A DNA stretch of 64,000 bases from Ignavibacteriota bacterium (GCA_013285405.1 CP053446.1:248001-312000), one strand, 5' to 3'. Numbered from the stretch's first letter, positions 27,960 to 38,272 are shown. Made by a program: numbers and translations. The notes: generated by a model not told the origin, from the letters alone.

Positions 27960-29879
27960 TTGAAAGTAAATCTTTATAGAATTGCCGTATTCAAAATTTT
28001 GGGAACCCTTATCCTGCTTTCCCAAACTTCATACTGTCAGGTTACCATTGATTCATCGTTGTATTTTATTCCTGTCAGTTCTTTAAACAGATTATTCTCA
28101 AATTTTGATAAACAGTTAAACACTTACTATTTGAACACTGGCTTCGATTTAGTTGGATCGTTTGAAAGGTTTGAATACAAAGTTAATCAGAATTACCGGT
28201 CAACTTTAATTCAGAGTACGACTAACAGCATAAGGGATGACGAATATTTATTCGCATTGGGAAAATACAAACTGACAGATAGCTGGAAACAAGGAATAGT
28301 TTTAACCAGCAATATTGTTTCCGATGACAGGCAGTTAGGAATAAATGAAGCAACTATCTATCACGCAATGACAATGACTGAGTTAGCCTTCTTACGTGGA
28401 TTACTCCTCACACCTTATGGTGGATATTCTGAAAATAGTCAGGTTAACGAAACTGATATCGGACCAATATATGGATTTGAAGGTAGTCTTTTTCAAAACT
28501 ACTCAACTAATTTTGATATTCATTCAAAATTAAGATTTGAGAACGAGGATATTTCACCAAGAAAAAATACTATTCGTTATCTGGACTTAAATGTTACAAG
28601 TCCATTTAACCAAGAAGTAACAAATTTTCTTAATGCTGGATTCAGTGATAATAGAAAAGATTTTTATATCAGTGCTGATTCTATTACTATCTCAGAATTT
28701 GATATAACCAACAATATCGAAAGCAGAACAGAAACGGTTTTTCTGCTTCAGGATAAAATCGATTATAATAATTTTCTGAATTTGTTTTCATTGGAGCTTG
28801 CCGGACGAATTAATTTCAGAACGATTGACAGACAAACACGGTACAAATCGACCAGCATCCAATCGCCATCAATATTTGATACAAAGGTGGATGAATTAGG
28901 TATTTCAATTGAATCAGGAATGTATTACAGAACAGAATCAACTGACGTTGGAATAAATTTTAATTACTTTGAGCGTGATGAAAAACATATCGCAAAAAAT
29001 TTTGAAGGGATCAATCAAAGTTTTTTTGAACAAAGATCCGAACTTGAGGGAAGAAAGAATAATAATTCAAACAGAGCAACTATCTCGTTATCGGGAAATT
29101 ACCACTTATCGGGGAAAGATCAGATATCATTAAGTCTTTTTCACAGTAAACTGAAATATGATACACCAAGCAGCGCTAATGATGATGATCGCGATGAATT
29201 ACTTTCAATCGGAAGACTGAAATACACAAGAAACCTATCACCATTTTTCCAGGTTTTCTCAAATCTTGAGGGAACTTTGAGTCATCTTGTTTATTTATTT
29301 GCAGGTAGAAGCGCAAACAATAATGCAAATCACGTTATTAAACTTTCTGCAGGAGGTTATTATAAGGGTGAACAATTCTCATCCTTAAATAATTTTGAAG
29401 TTTCAGCAAATTATACTGTTTACGATTTTCAGGATGTGACATCCAATTTAAGAAGCATCTCCTTCAGGCAGTTTATCGCAGCGGATTCTACAAATTACCG
29501 ATGGTCTAAAAATTTTGCTTTTTTAGTTACCGGTTATGTAAAGTTAACCAGCCAGGCAGAGCTTGATTGGGATAATTTTGCGGAACGACCGATAAGATAT
29601 CTGCAGGAAATTTTTATTGATCCGAAGGTTGGATTAATCTCAAACTATTCATTTTTTGCAATTGGATTCAGATATTTTTCACTAAACACTTACAGATACA
29701 ATAAGGAAGAGCGTTTGCCTGATTCTGATTTTCTGAGTATTGGCCCTCTTTTTGAAATTATGATTGGGACAGATAATTTGTTCCTTAAACTCAATACATG
29801 GTATGAGTTTATTTCGGACAACTTAAATGTTAATCGTGAAAGATTAAATTTTATTCTAAATATGAATTGGAAATTTTAA
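27960..29879 (+). CDS. hypothetical outer-membrane beta-barrel protein
   Basis: A 639-residue protein of unknown function. It starts at TTG (27960). A signal peptide is likely (MKVNLYRIAVFKILGTLILLSQTSYCQ). The rest is rich in alternating polar/aromatic stretches such as GFDLVGSFERFEYKVNQNYR and FLKLNTWYEFISDNL, and ends in a phenylalanine (NMNWKF), as barrel proteins inserted by the Bam machinery do. No enzyme motif is visible. The next gene, an anti-sigma-type ATPase, starts 54 bp downstream on the same strand. Confidence 0.6.
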   Translation: MKVNLYRIAVFKILGTLILLSQTSYCQVTIDSSLYFIPVSSLNRLFSNFDKQLNTYYLNTGFDLVGSFERFEYKVNQNYRSTLIQSTTNSIRDDEYLFALGKYKLTDSWKQGIVLTSNIVSDDRQLGINEATIYHAMTMTELAFLRGLLLTPYGGYSENSQVNETDIGPIYGFEGSLFQNYSTNFDIHSKLRFENEDISPRKNTIRYLDLNVTSPFNQEVTNFLNAGFSDNRKDFYISADSITISEFDITNNIESRTETVFLLQDKIDYNNFLNLFSLELAGRINFRTIDRQTRYKSTSIQSPSIFDTKVDELGISIESGMYYRTESTDVGINFNYFERDEKHIAKNFEGINQSFFEQRSELEGRKNNNSNRATISLSGNYHLSGKDQISLSLFHSKLKYDTPSSANDDDRDELLSIGRLKYTRNLSPFFQVFSNLEGTLSHLVYLFAGRSANNNANHVIKLSAGGYYKGEQFSSLNNFEVSANYTVYDFQDVTSNLRSISFRQFIAADSTNYRWSKNFAFLVTGYVKLTSQAELDWDNFAERPIRYLQEIFIDPKVGLISNYSFFAIGFRYFSLNTYRYNKEERLPDSDFLSIGPLFEIMIGTDNLFLKLNTWYEFISDNLNVNRERLNFILNMNWKF

Positions 29880-29933
29880 CTTATCGAAGTAAATTTTCGT
29901 TCAAATTAAAACACTAAAAGATAATTTCTAGTT

Positions 29934-30365
29934 TTGCCCGAACCATTTTATCAACTCGAAATAGAAAGCGATCCAAACAACCTGATCACGGTTGAGGAAT
30001 TTGTCAATTATTTTGCAAAAGATCTGGGTTTATCTGATGAGCAGCTTTCGGTTCTATTACTCGCTGTTACTGAAGCAACAACAAATGCAATCATTCACGC
30101 AAATAAATGTGACATTAAAAAACTTGTAACAATTCACGCTCACATTGAAGATACTCATCAAGGGAAACACCCACAAAAACTTATCGTAAAAATTAAAGAC
30201 GAAGGAAAAGGTTTTGATCCGGCAGCTTTACCAAATCCTACTGAACCGGAAAATTTATTGAAAGATTCCGGACGAGGTGTGTTTTTAATGAAAGTTTATA
30301 TGAGCGATGTCAAATACAACATAACACCTACTGGTATGGAAACAATCCTGATTCTGAATTTATAG
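29934..30365 (+). CDS. RsbW/SpoIIAB-like ATP-binding anti-sigma regulatory protein
   Basis: A 143-residue GHKL ATPase domain, starting at TTG. The N box is EATTNAIIHANK, the G1 box DEGKGFDP, and the G2 box GRGVFLMK. Such proteins are serine kinases that phosphorylate an STAS anti-anti-sigma factor and hold a sigma factor, or regulate a partner-switching pathway. No STAS partner or PP2C phosphatase lies next to it, so the partner is elsewhere. It may be cotranscribed with the upstream barrel gene. Confidence 0.82.
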   Translation: MPEPFYQLEIESDPNNLITVEEFVNYFAKDLGLSDEQLSVLLLAVTEATTNAIIHANKCDIKKLVTIHAHIEDTHQGKHPQKLIVKIKDEGKGFDPAALPNPTEPENLLKDSGRGVFLMKVYMSDVKYNITPTGMETILILNL

Positions 30366-30475
30366 CCCACCACCCGCAAAAAGTCTTCTTACTTATTTTT
30401 CAGTTATCACCTCTTAAATATTTTATTTATTTTAACTGTCGTTAATAATAACTTAATTAAACCAGGGAGTTAAAA

Positions 30476-31441
30476 ATGGGCAGAAAAAAAATTTCAGTTA
30501 TCGGAGGAGGACAGATTGGTGGCGTAATTGCTCAATTAATTGCTTTACGACAAATTGGTGATGTTGTTTTATTCGATATAGTTGAGGATATGCCGCAAGG
30601 AAAAACGCTTGATATTGTTGAAGCTTCCAGAATAGATGGTTTTGATATTTCACTTAGCGGAACTAATGATTATAAAGATATCGATAGTTCAGATATTGTT
30701 ATTGTTACAGCAGGACTACCGAGAAAGCCCGGTATGAGCAGAGATGATCTGCTGGTTACTAATGCTAAAATTATCAAGAGTGTCGCAGAGAATGTAAAAA
30801 AACATGCTCCAAATTCTATTTCAATTATAATCTCCAATCCTCTCGATGCTATGGTTACATTATATAAAAAGACGACCGGGTTTCCTGCTACAAAAGTTAT
30901 TGGACAGGCTGGCGTTCTGGATTCCTCAAGATTTTCTACTTTTATTTCATGGGAACTTGGAGTTTCTGTTAAAGATGTAAATGCTATGGTGCTTGGCGGT
31001 CATGGTGATACAATGGTACCTATTATTCGTTATGCAAACGTAAATGGAATTCCTGTTATGGAATTACTTGAAAAGAAATATAAAGACAAAGCAAAAGCTT
31101 CTGAAGTTATGAACGCAATGGTTGAGCGAACTAAAATGGCCGGCGGTGAAGTAGTTAAACTTCTTAAAACAGGTTCAGCATTTTACTCACCAGCTTCTGC
31201 TTCAATTGCAATGGCTGAATCAATCATTTATGATGAAAAGCGTGTACTTCCTGTTTGTGCATATCTCAATGGAGAGTTTGGAGTAAATGGATTTTATGTT
31301 GGTGTTCCTGCTGTGCTAGGTTCAAACGGTGTTGAAAAAATTATTGAATTTGATCTCAACTCAGTTGAAAAAGCATTGCTTGATAATTCAGTTAATGCTG
31401 TTAAAGGTTTGGTTGCTGATATGGAAAGATTAGGATTTTAA
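30476..31441 (+). CDS. mdh: malate dehydrogenase (LDH-like type)
   Basis: A 321-residue NAD-dependent enzyme of the citric acid cycle that interconverts malate and oxaloacetate. The nucleotide site is [13 protein letters not shown], and the substrate loop [15 protein letters not shown] carries the arginine that marks malate rather than lactate use. The catalytic His is in [11 protein letters not shown] and a substrate Arg lies in LDSSRFSTF. It has a ribosome site (CAGGGAG) close to the ATG. A bidirectional terminator follows. Confidence 0.95.
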   Translation: MGRKKISVIGGGQIGGVIAQLIALRQIGDVVLFDIVEDMPQGKTLDIVEASRIDGFDISLSGTNDYKDIDSSDIVIVTAGLPRKPGMSRDDLLVTNAKIIKSVAENVKKHAPNSISIIISNPLDAMVTLYKKTTGFPATKVIGQAGVLDSSRFSTFISWELGVSVKDVNAMVLGGHGDTMVPIIRYANVNGIPVMELLEKKYKDKAKASEVMNAMVERTKMAGGEVVKLLKTGSAFYSPASASIAMAESIIYDEKRVLPVCAYLNGEFGVNGFYVGVPAVLGSNGVEKIIEFDLNSVEKALLDNSVNAVKGLVADMERLGF

Positions 31442-31471
31442 TTTTATTCAAAAACCGAATAAATTTAAAAC

Positions 31472-31500
31472 AAAAAACCCTCCACGATGGAGGGTTTTTT
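31472..31500. terminator. bidirectional terminator between mdh and rpmA
   Basis: AAAAAACCCTCCA and TGGAGGGTTTTTT pair perfectly around a CGA loop (31472-31500). The runs of A and T on either side let it end transcripts from mdh on the plus strand and rplU-rpmA on the minus strand. Confidence 0.9.
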
Positions 31501-31517
31501 AATCAACTAAAAATAAT

Positions 31518-31772
31518 TTACGAAGCGTAAACGCTGACAAATTTTCTATTGCCTCTTTTAACTTCAAACTTAACCACACCATCTGCAACTGCAAATAAAG
31601 TATCATCATTGCCCTTCTTTACGTTTACACCGGGATGAAATTTCGTTCCTCGCTGTCTTACAAGAATATTTCCGGCGAGTACTTTTTCACCACCAAATCT
31701 TTTAACTCCAAGATATTGCGGATTACTGTCTCTTCCGTTTCTTGTTGAACCTTGTCCTTTTTTATGTGCCAT
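31518..31772 (-). CDS. rpmA: 50S ribosomal protein L27
   Basis: An 84-residue protein whose N-terminus [28 protein letters not shown] is the family signature. The conserved tail reaches toward the peptidyl-transferase centre. There is no N-terminal extension of the Firmicutes type. It follows rplU by 13 bp, the near-universal rplU-rpmA pair, with a clear AAGGAG ribosome site. Confidence 0.97.
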   Translation of the reverse strand: MAHKKGQGSTRNGRDSNPQYLGVKRFGGEKVLAGNILVRQRGTKFHPGVNVKKGNDDTLFAVADGVVKFEVKRGNRKFVSVYAS

Positions 31773-31785
31773 AACTTAAACTCCT

Positions 31786-32094
31786 TTAAGAAATCTTTAA
31801 TATCTCGATTTTTGTGTATTGCTGTCTGTGTCCAGCTTTTTTCTTATAACTTTTTCTGATTTTTTTCTTGAAAACGATAACTTTATCATCTTTAATATGT
31901 TCAAGAACTTTTGCAGTTACTTTTGCACCTTTGACTTCAGGAGTTCCTATTTTGACATTTTTAGAGTCTCCGACCATAAGAACAGAGTTAAACGTTACTT
32001 CTGAATCAACCTTCTCTTTTAATCTTGGAACATAATATTTATTGTTTTCAAGAACCTTTATCTGGTCACCCAGAATATTTACAATTGCAAACAT
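31786..32094 (-). CDS. rplU: 50S ribosomal protein L21
   Basis: A 102-residue ribosomal protein, starting MFAIVNILGDQIKVLENNKYYVPRL and ending with the conserved RKSYKKKAGHRQQYTKIEI, the rRNA-binding loop. First gene of the rplU-rpmA operon, preceded by a strong promoter. Confidence 0.96.
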   Translation of the reverse strand: MFAIVNILGDQIKVLENNKYYVPRLKEKVDSEVTFNSVLMVGDSKNVKIGTPEVKGAKVTAKVLEHIKDDKVIVFKKKIRKSYKKKAGHRQQYTKIEILKIS

Positions 32095-32127
32095 TATAAG
32101 CCTTTAATCTTTAAAATTTTTGAGGCA

Positions 32128-32159
32128 CAAATCTATGTAAAGATGGCTTCTATGTCAAT
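32128..32159 (-). promoter_or_regulatory. rplU-rpmA promoter
   Basis: On the minus strand ATTG (32156-32159), 20 bases, then TAGATTTG (32128-32135). It is a full match to TTG / TAnnTTTG spacing and lies 34 bases before the rplU ATG. Confidence 0.68.
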
Positions 32160-32188
32160 CCCTGAGTTAAACTAATTACCTGAATAAT

Positions 32189-33238
32189 TCATTTTTTTAG
32201 ATAAAATGAGAACTCGCTTCCTTTCCCGACTGTACTTGTTACATAAACTTTTGAATTATGTGCTTCAATGATATGTTTGACAATTGCCAGCCCAAGTCCG
32301 GTTCCTCCTTCTGCACGGGAGCGGGCTTTGTCAATCCGGAAAAACCTTTCAAAAATTCTATCCAAATGACTTTCAGGAATTCCAATTCCTGTATCTTTCA
32401 CAATTACTTTTGCGTGTTTTGAATCTTCTTCAACCAGCACTTCAACTTTTCCTTTTTCGGTGTACTTGATTGCATTAAGAATCAAATTCGTAAAAACCTG
32501 TCTAAGTTTTTCTTTATCTCCAAAAACTTCCAGTTCATCATTTGCAGGATTGAATATCAATGATAAATCTTTTGTTTCGGCTATCAGTTTATATTCCTGA
32601 AATACCTGGTTTATTATTTCATTTATTTTAAAATATCTGAAACTCATTCTCATTTCGCCGGATTCAATCATCGAGATATCGATCAGATCATTTAATAAAT
32701 TACTGAGTGAAATCGTATTCTGATTAGCCTTTTCCAGAAAGTGCATATTTACATTTTTATCGTGTATTGCACCGTTCAGTAAAGATTCAAGATAACCCTG
32801 AATTGCGAAAATCGGTGTTCTTAATTCGTGAGAAACATTTGCCAGGAACTGAGATCTCATTTTCTGCAAACGCTGTAAGTTTTCAATATCATTTTTTTCT
32901 TTCTTGAACATTTTCTTGATTACTTTTTGCAGTGAAAGCAGATTTGAACCAAGTTGAATTTCTTCTTCACTCTGATATTTATTCTTCCTGATATTATTTA
33001 TAATTGATTTTATTTCATCGAGTTCTTTATTCCTGCGTTTGCCGATAAAATAGAGAATTGCAATGTCAAGAATGATTATTGAAATTATAAAAAGAAGCAA
33101 TGTGGAAAATTCACTGTTCAGAATTAAAAATATTAGAATGAAAAAAATATTAAAGAATAAAAATTCTCTGTAGTAAACCAGTGAGGATGAGAGATATGAT
33201 AGAAATTTATTGCTCGAGTTTGAATCTGTATCCAACAC
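32189..33238 (-). CDS. PhoR-like sensor histidine kinase
   Basis: A 349-residue kinase with two closely spaced N-terminal membrane helices (about 24-43 and 46-65) and almost no periplasmic loop, then a dimerisation domain with the phospho-accepting His in FLANVSHELRTPIFAIQGY and an ATPase domain with N box NLILNAIKYTEKG, DTGIGIPESHLDRIFERFFR and GGTGLGLAIVKHI. The lack of a sensory loop suggests sensing in the membrane or through a partner. It overlaps the response-regulator gene by 32 bp. Signal unknown. Confidence 0.92.
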   Translation of the reverse strand: MLDTDSNSSNKFLSYLSSSLVYYREFLFFNIFFILIFLILNSEFSTLLLFIISIIILDIAILYFIGKRRNKELDEIKSIINNIRKNKYQSEEEIQLGSNLLSLQKVIKKMFKKEKNDIENLQRLQKMRSQFLANVSHELRTPIFAIQGYLESLLNGAIHDKNVNMHFLEKANQNTISLSNLLNDLIDISMIESGEMRMSFRYFKINEIINQVFQEYKLIAETKDLSLIFNPANDELEVFGDKEKLRQVFTNLILNAIKYTEKGKVEVLVEEDSKHAKVIVKDTGIGIPESHLDRIFERFFRIDKARSRAEGGTGLGLAIVKHIIEAHNSKVYVTSTVGKGSEFSFYLKK

Positions 33239-33896
33239 CTTTGATTGTCTCGATTATTTCTGAGTGTTTACCAAGTTTTTCCCTGATTTTTCTGATATGA
33301 ACATCAATAGTTCGATCGACGACAAAAACATCATTACCCCATATTTCTTTCAATAGCGTGTCTCTGTTCATCACTTTGCCGGGATTGCTGGCAAGAAAGT
33401 ACAATAACTGAAATTCCTTCCGGGGAAAATATTTCTTTTTATTATTAATCTTCACCATGAATTGGTCCGTATCAATTATCAATGGTCCAACGTTCAATTC
33501 TGTAATTGATTTTTCTTTCTTATTAACAACGGCAGATTTCCTCAGATTTGATTTGATACGTGCTATTAATTTTTTGGGCGAGATTGGTTTTTGAATATAG
33601 TCACTTGCACCAAGATCCAGTCCTTTTATTTCATTTGTCTCTCCTGATTTTGCTGTAAGGAAAATAATCGGAATATACCGGAAGTTTTTATCGGATTTTA
33701 TTTGCTGGTAAAGTTCAAAACCATCCATCTCAGGCATCATGATATCAAGAATTATTAAATCCGGTTTCAGCAGGATTTTTTTCAGTGCATCTTTTCCATT
33801 GGTGCTGGTCAATACTTCAAAATCTTCCTGTTCAAGATTGTATTTCAGAAATTCAAGTATATCCGGTTCGTCATCAACAAGTAAGATTTTGCTCAT
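33207..33896 (-). CDS. PhoB/OmpR-type response regulator
   Basis: A 229-residue two-domain regulator: a receiver with the phospho-acceptor Asp in DLIILDIMMPEMDGFE and Lys in FLTAKSGE, then an OmpR-type winged helix with DRTIDVHIRKIREKLG and ETIKGVGYRF. It is the partner of the overlapping histidine kinase and should control transcription when phosphorylated. It lies 1 bp after the oxidoreductase gene, at the end of a long leftward run. Confidence 0.93.
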   Translation of the reverse strand: MSKILLVDDEPDILEFLKYNLEQEDFEVLTSTNGKDALKKILLKPDLIILDIMMPEMDGFELYQQIKSDKNFRYIPIIFLTAKSGETNEIKGLDLGASDYIQKPISPKKLIARIKSNLRKSAVVNKKEKSITELNVGPLIIDTDQFMVKINNKKKYFPRKEFQLLYFLASNPGKVMNRDTLLKEIWGNDVFVVDRTIDVHIRKIREKLGKHSEIIETIKGVGYRFKLEQ

Positions 33897-33897
33897 A

Positions 33898-34905
33898 TCA
33901 AAATGTCAACTTTATTTCCATATCTTTTTCTGCGGAATGATACATGGCTTCTGCAATCTTCAGCATCTGCAATGCTTCTTCACCGGAAGAGAACACAGGA
34001 TTAAGACCACGGACGGCTCCGATAAAACTTTTAAGTTCATTAAGATAAGATTTTTTAAATGCTTCAGTTGGTGAGTTGTTAAAAGATGATCCAATATCTA
34101 TATGTTCACCATCATAAACTTTTATCATTTTAAAAGGATTAGCACCAACACTGCCTTTCGTTCCATAAACATTTGCATAAAAAACATTTTTTTCATGAGT
34201 AAGACTCCAGCTTGCTTCAATCGTAATTGTAATGTTTTTCTCGCAGCGGATAAAGCTAATGGATGTATCTTCAAGTTTTCCTGATCTGTGATAGAAATTT
34301 TTTGTGGAAACTGAAATTGTCCTTGGGTAATCTGCGAGCCATAAAGCTAAATCAATAAGGTTTACGCCGAGATCAAGTATTACTCCGCCGCCGGCTTCTT
34401 CTCTTTTACTAAACCACTTCTCGGAACTGCTTTGTTTTCTCACCCAACCGCATCTGATATAAAACGGTTCTCCTATCTCACCAGCATCAATAAGACTTCT
34501 GATAAGCATGCAATCCGGTCTGTAACGCAAATTCATTCCAACCATTAATTTCCGGTTATTCTTTTTTGCACATTCAATAATTTCGGTTCCTTCATCACTA
34601 TTGCGTGCTAACGGTTTTTCTACAAGTACGTCCTTGCCGGAATCAAGACAATCAATCGCAATTTGTTTGTGTAAATGAGTTGGTGTTGAAATTATCACGG
34701 CATCAATCTCATCACTTTTAATCATTTCAGAATAATTGCTGAATCGTTTCTTTATATCATATTTATCTGCAACAGAATGGAGGCGGTTCTTATTAATTTC
34801 AGCTACTGCTGTAACATCAGAATTCTTAATTTTAATCAGGTTTGGCAGATGAACAAGCTGCGCAACGCTTCCAAGTCCAATAATTGCAATTCTGGTTTTA
34901 TCCAT
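33898..34905 (-). CDS. Gfo/Idh/MocA-family NAD(P)-dependent oxidoreductase
   Basis: A 335-residue enzyme with an N-terminal Rossmann fold (IAIIGLGSVAQLVHLPNL), the family VEKPLARNSDEG motif (the EKP lysine of the active site) and a C-terminal sugar-binding-type beta sheet with EEAGGGVILDLGVNLIDLALWL. Members oxidise or reduce sugars, inositols or related polyols. The substrate is not evident. It lies flush after dxs (start 34905, dxs stop 34906). Confidence 0.88.
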   Translation of the reverse strand: MDKTRIAIIGLGSVAQLVHLPNLIKIKNSDVTAVAEINKNRLHSVADKYDIKKRFSNYSEMIKSDEIDAVIISTPTHLHKQIAIDCLDSGKDVLVEKPLARNSDEGTEIIECAKKNNRKLMVGMNLRYRPDCMLIRSLIDAGEIGEPFYIRCGWVRKQSSSEKWFSKREEAGGGVILDLGVNLIDLALWLADYPRTISVSTKNFYHRSGKLEDTSISFIRCEKNITITIEASWSLTHEKNVFYANVYGTKGSVGANPFKMIKVYDGEHIDIGSSFNNSPTEAFKKSYLNELKSFIGAVRGLNPVFSSGEEALQMLKIAEAMYHSAEKDMEIKLTF

Positions 34906-36825
34906 TTAATAGGCAACCTTTTCGGTTGATTTATTTTTTTTAAGAAATGCTGAAATTTGTGAGACTATTCCGGCGGGATCGATAGATATCTGCTTATGAA
35001 GTTCGGCTTGAGTACCATGATCAATGAAATTATCAGGAATCCCGATTCTGAGTATATCATTTTTATAATTTCTGTCGGCAAAAAATTCGATCACTGCTGA
35101 TCCGAATCCACCGGGCAGATTATTTTCTTCAATTGTTACAATTTTTTCATGCTTTGCCGCAATCTGTTCCAGCAATTGTTCATCTAAAGGTTTAATAAAC
35201 CGCATATTAAATAACTCAGCATTATAACCCTGTTCCTTTAGTAAGGGAATTGCTTTTTCAGCATAATCAACCATTGATCCAACGGCAAGAATTGCAATAT
35301 CATCACCATCTAATATTTTTTCTGCTTTACCAATTTCTATCTTACTAAAACCAGGTCCGAGTTTGACACCAAGTGCAGAACCTCTTGGATATCTGACTGC
35401 AACAGGACCCCGGCAGTGTTCTATTGCTGTAAAAATCATGTTCCGCAACTCAGCTTCATCTTTCGGAGCCATTATCACCATACCGGGAATGATTCTTAAA
35501 TAAGCAAGGTCAAAAGTCCCGTGATGAGTTGGACCATCAGCACCAACCAATCCGGCTCTGTCAAGTACAAATACAACATGCAATTTTTGCAAAGCAACAT
35601 CGTGAACAATTTGATCGATTGCACGTTGTAAAAATGTAGAATAAATTGCCACAACAGGAATGATTCCCTGAGTTGCAAGTCCGGCAGCAAATGTAACTGC
35701 ATGTTCTTCTGCAATTCCAACATCATAATAATTCTGAGGAATTTTTTCTTTAAGGATATCAAGCCCTGTCCCATCAGGCATAGCAGCAGTAATTCCAACA
35801 ACTTTCGGATTTTTTTCTATTATTTCGACAAGCGAGTTTCCGAAAATTTTTGTATAAGCTATTGCTTCATTGGATTTTTTATGTGCCTGACCTGTTATTT
35901 TATCAAATGGTGTTGAAGCATGTAATCTTTGCGTATGGTTTTCAGCGGGTTTATATCCTTTCCCTTTTTGTGTTAACGCATGGATTAAAATTGGTCCTTT
36001 AAGATCTTTTACTTGCTCAAATATTTTTATAGTTTGATGCAAATTATGACCATTAACAGGTCCAAAATATCTGAAGCCTAATGCTTCAAAAAGCATCCCG
36101 GGAGTAATAACTGCTTTGATACCTTGTTCAAGTCTTACAGCTACTCTCCTCATTCTATCACCAAACTGATCCAGTTTACCGGTAAGATCCCAAATTTGTC
36201 CTTTGAATTTATTGTAGTCAGGATGAGATATCATCTCAGTAAAATAATTTGAGATCTGCCAAACGTTTGGAGCAATTGACATGTTATTATCATTTAAGAC
36301 AACAATTAAATCAGTTTTTAAAACGCCCGAATTATTCATAGCTTCGTAAGCCATACCACCAGTCATTGCACCATCACCAATAACTGCAACAACTTTTTTA
36401 TCAACTTTTGTATGACTTTTTGCTGCAGCCATACCAAGTGCAGCAGAGATAGAAGTTGAGGCATGCCCGGCACCAAAAGCATCGTATTCACTTTCGGAAC
36501 GTTTGAGAAATCCGCTGATGCCTCCCAGTTGACGAATTCTGTTCAGAGCTTCTTTTCTTCCGGTAAGAATTTTGTGTGGATACGCCTGATGACCAGTATC
36601 CCAAACAACAAGATCATGAGGAGTATTAAATACTTTGTGAATCGCAACGGTTAGTTCAACAGCTCCGAGTCCTCCTCCAAAGTGTCCACCAATTTCTGAA
36701 ATGGTATCAACCATATACTCACGAATGTCAGTGCATAACTGCTTCAAATGAGATAAAGATAATTGACGAATATCGGATGGGTAATTTACTTTTGAAAGAA
36801 TGGGATATTTTTGTTCATCAATCAT
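34906..36825 (-). CDS. dxs: 1-deoxy-D-xylulose-5-phosphate synthase
   Basis: A 639-residue thiamine-diphosphate enzyme, the first step of the MEP isoprenoid pathway (pyruvate plus glyceraldehyde 3-phosphate). It has VWDTGHQAYPHKILTGR, GAGHASTSISAALGMA, the ThDP motif G-D-G-A-M-T-G-G-M-A-Y-E-A-M-N-N, and DRAGLVGADGPTHHGTFDLAY in the C-terminal half. It follows xseB by 31 bp, a pairing seen in many bacteria. Glycolysis genes in the window supply both substrates. Confidence 0.97.
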   Translation of the reverse strand: MIDEQKYPILSKVNYPSDIRQLSLSHLKQLCTDIREYMVDTISEIGGHFGGGLGAVELTVAIHKVFNTPHDLVVWDTGHQAYPHKILTGRKEALNRIRQLGGISGFLKRSESEYDAFGAGHASTSISAALGMAAAKSHTKVDKKVVAVIGDGAMTGGMAYEAMNNSGVLKTDLIVVLNDNNMSIAPNVWQISNYFTEMISHPDYNKFKGQIWDLTGKLDQFGDRMRRVAVRLEQGIKAVITPGMLFEALGFRYFGPVNGHNLHQTIKIFEQVKDLKGPILIHALTQKGKGYKPAENHTQRLHASTPFDKITGQAHKKSNEAIAYTKIFGNSLVEIIEKNPKVVGITAAMPDGTGLDILKEKIPQNYYDVGIAEEHAVTFAAGLATQGIIPVVAIYSTFLQRAIDQIVHDVALQKLHVVFVLDRAGLVGADGPTHHGTFDLAYLRIIPGMVIMAPKDEAELRNMIFTAIEHCRGPVAVRYPRGSALGVKLGPGFSKIEIGKAEKILDGDDIAILAVGSMVDYAEKAIPLLKEQGYNAELFNMRFIKPLDEQLLEQIAAKHEKIVTIEENNLPGGFGSAVIEFFADRNYKNDILRIGIPDNFIDHGTQAELHKQISIDPAGIVSQISAFLKKNKSTEKVAY

Positions 36826-36856
36826 TTAATAAAATAATCCTCTCTATTGTACCTGA

Positions 36857-37084
36857 TTAGTCTTCTTCAACATCAGTAATTTTTCCAAGTTCACTTTTCA
36901 ATTCAGTTATTTTCAGTTCAGCATCTTTTAAAGTTTTTAAACAGGATTTTGAAAGTTTCACTCCTTCTTCGAAAAGAGAAATTGCTTCTTCCAGTTCAAC
37001 ATTGTCTTCTTCAAGAATATGGCTTATTTCCTCAAGCCTTAAAAGATCCTGTTCAAAATTACTTTTTAATTTTTTCTTTGACAT
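36857..37084 (-). CDS. xseB: exodeoxyribonuclease VII small subunit
   Basis: A 75-residue helical protein, NFEQDLLRLEEISHILEEDNVELEEAISLFEEGVKLSKSC, which is the XseB pattern. Several copies bind one XseA and are needed for single-strand DNA cleavage. It lies 6 bp after xseA. Confidence 0.93.
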   Translation of the reverse strand: MSKKKLKSNFEQDLLRLEEISHILEEDNVELEEAISLFEEGVKLSKSCLKTLKDAELKITELKSELGKITDVEED

Positions 37085-37090
37085 ATCAAA

Positions 37091-38272
37091 TTAACGGGTA
37101 GTTATTTCCCCATCAAAAAATTTTAAATGAGCATTATTTTCTTTATTAAAAACGGAAGCTCTTGTAACAAATTTAGAGTTCTGCTTTACTAAAACAAAGC
37201 CCCTCTTCAAAACCCTTTGAACATCGTATGATTCAAGCGATTTTGAAAGCAAGGATATTTTGTTGTTATAAATCATGGAGTGCTTGAGAATATTAAGATA
37301 TATTTTTGAAATACTTGAATCAACCTGCTGCATTTTATGTGTGAGCAAATCCATTGGAAGTCTGAATCCATACGATCCTGTTAAAGCAGAGACTTCAAAT
37401 TTTTTATCTTCAATATACTGTTCAATATTATGTGAAGTTCTCAATAAAAAATCAGTGATAAAGTTATTGATCTCGGATTCATCAGGAGTTGCCAACTCCA
37501 TCGCGACAGAAGGTGTCGGCGCACGAAGATCAGCTACATAATCGGCTATTGTAAAATCAATTTCGTGACCAATTCCTGATATAATCGGTATTTTAGATTT
37601 AAAAATTGCCCTGGCAACAATCTCTTCATTGAATGCCCATAAATCTTCAATTGAACCGCCGCCGCGTGCAACGATAATTACATCGATATCAGATATTTTG
37701 TTCAGTTGTTTTATGCTTTTGACTATTGATTCAGCAGCACCGCTTCCCTGAACTCGTGTTGGCGAAATCACAATTTCAACAATCGGAAATCTTCTTTCAG
37801 CAACACTTACCAAATCTTTGAATGCTGCACTATCAATAGCAGTAACAATTCCTATTTTTGAAGGAAAAACAGGAATGGGTTTTTTAAATTTTTCATCGAA
37901 GAGTCCTTCAGCATCAAGTTTCTTTTTTAATTTCTCGAAGGCTTCCTGCAATTCTCCAAGCCCAGCCGGTTTCATAGAACGTATATCAAGTTGATAATTT
38001 CCGCGAGGAGGATAGACAGTCAACTTTCCGTTGACAATAATTTTCATTCCGTCCTGAGGAGTGAAAAAAACATATTGATTAAGTCCTTTCCACATCGTGC
38101 AATTGATCACTGCGTCTGAGTCTTTTAAACTAAAATACCAATGACCAGAAACATGCGATTTGAAGTTTGAGATTTCACCTATCACTGAAAGTTGTTCAAA
38201 ATTTTCTTCAAGAGTTCTGCGAATTTCTTTAGTTAATTCTGATACGGTTAATATTTGAATTTGGTTTGCCAA
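37091..38272 (-). CDS. xseA: exodeoxyribonuclease VII large subunit
   Basis: A 393-residue nuclease subunit. The N-terminal OB fold contains VIGEISNFKSHVSGHWYFSLKD, and the catalytic region shows VIIVARGGGSIEDLWAFNEE, ISGIGHEIDFTIADYVADLRAPTPS. It degrades single-stranded DNA into short oligonucleotides with XseB. It begins directly at the end of the upstream membrane-protein gene (38273), so the two are probably translated from one message. Confidence 0.95.
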   Translation of the reverse strand: MANQIQILTVSELTKEIRRTLEENFEQLSVIGEISNFKSHVSGHWYFSLKDSDAVINCTMWKGLNQYVFFTPQDGMKIIVNGKLTVYPPRGNYQLDIRSMKPAGLGELQEAFEKLKKKLDAEGLFDEKFKKPIPVFPSKIGIVTAIDSAAFKDLVSVAERRFPIVEIVISPTRVQGSGAAESIVKSIKQLNKISDIDVIIVARGGGSIEDLWAFNEEIVARAIFKSKIPIISGIGHEIDFTIADYVADLRAPTPSVAMELATPDESEINNFITDFLLRTSHNIEQYIEDKKFEVSALTGSYGFRLPMDLLTHKMQQVDSSISKIYLNILKHSMIYNNKISLLSKSLESYDVQRVLKRGFVLVKQNSKFVTRASVFNKENNAHLKFFDGEITTR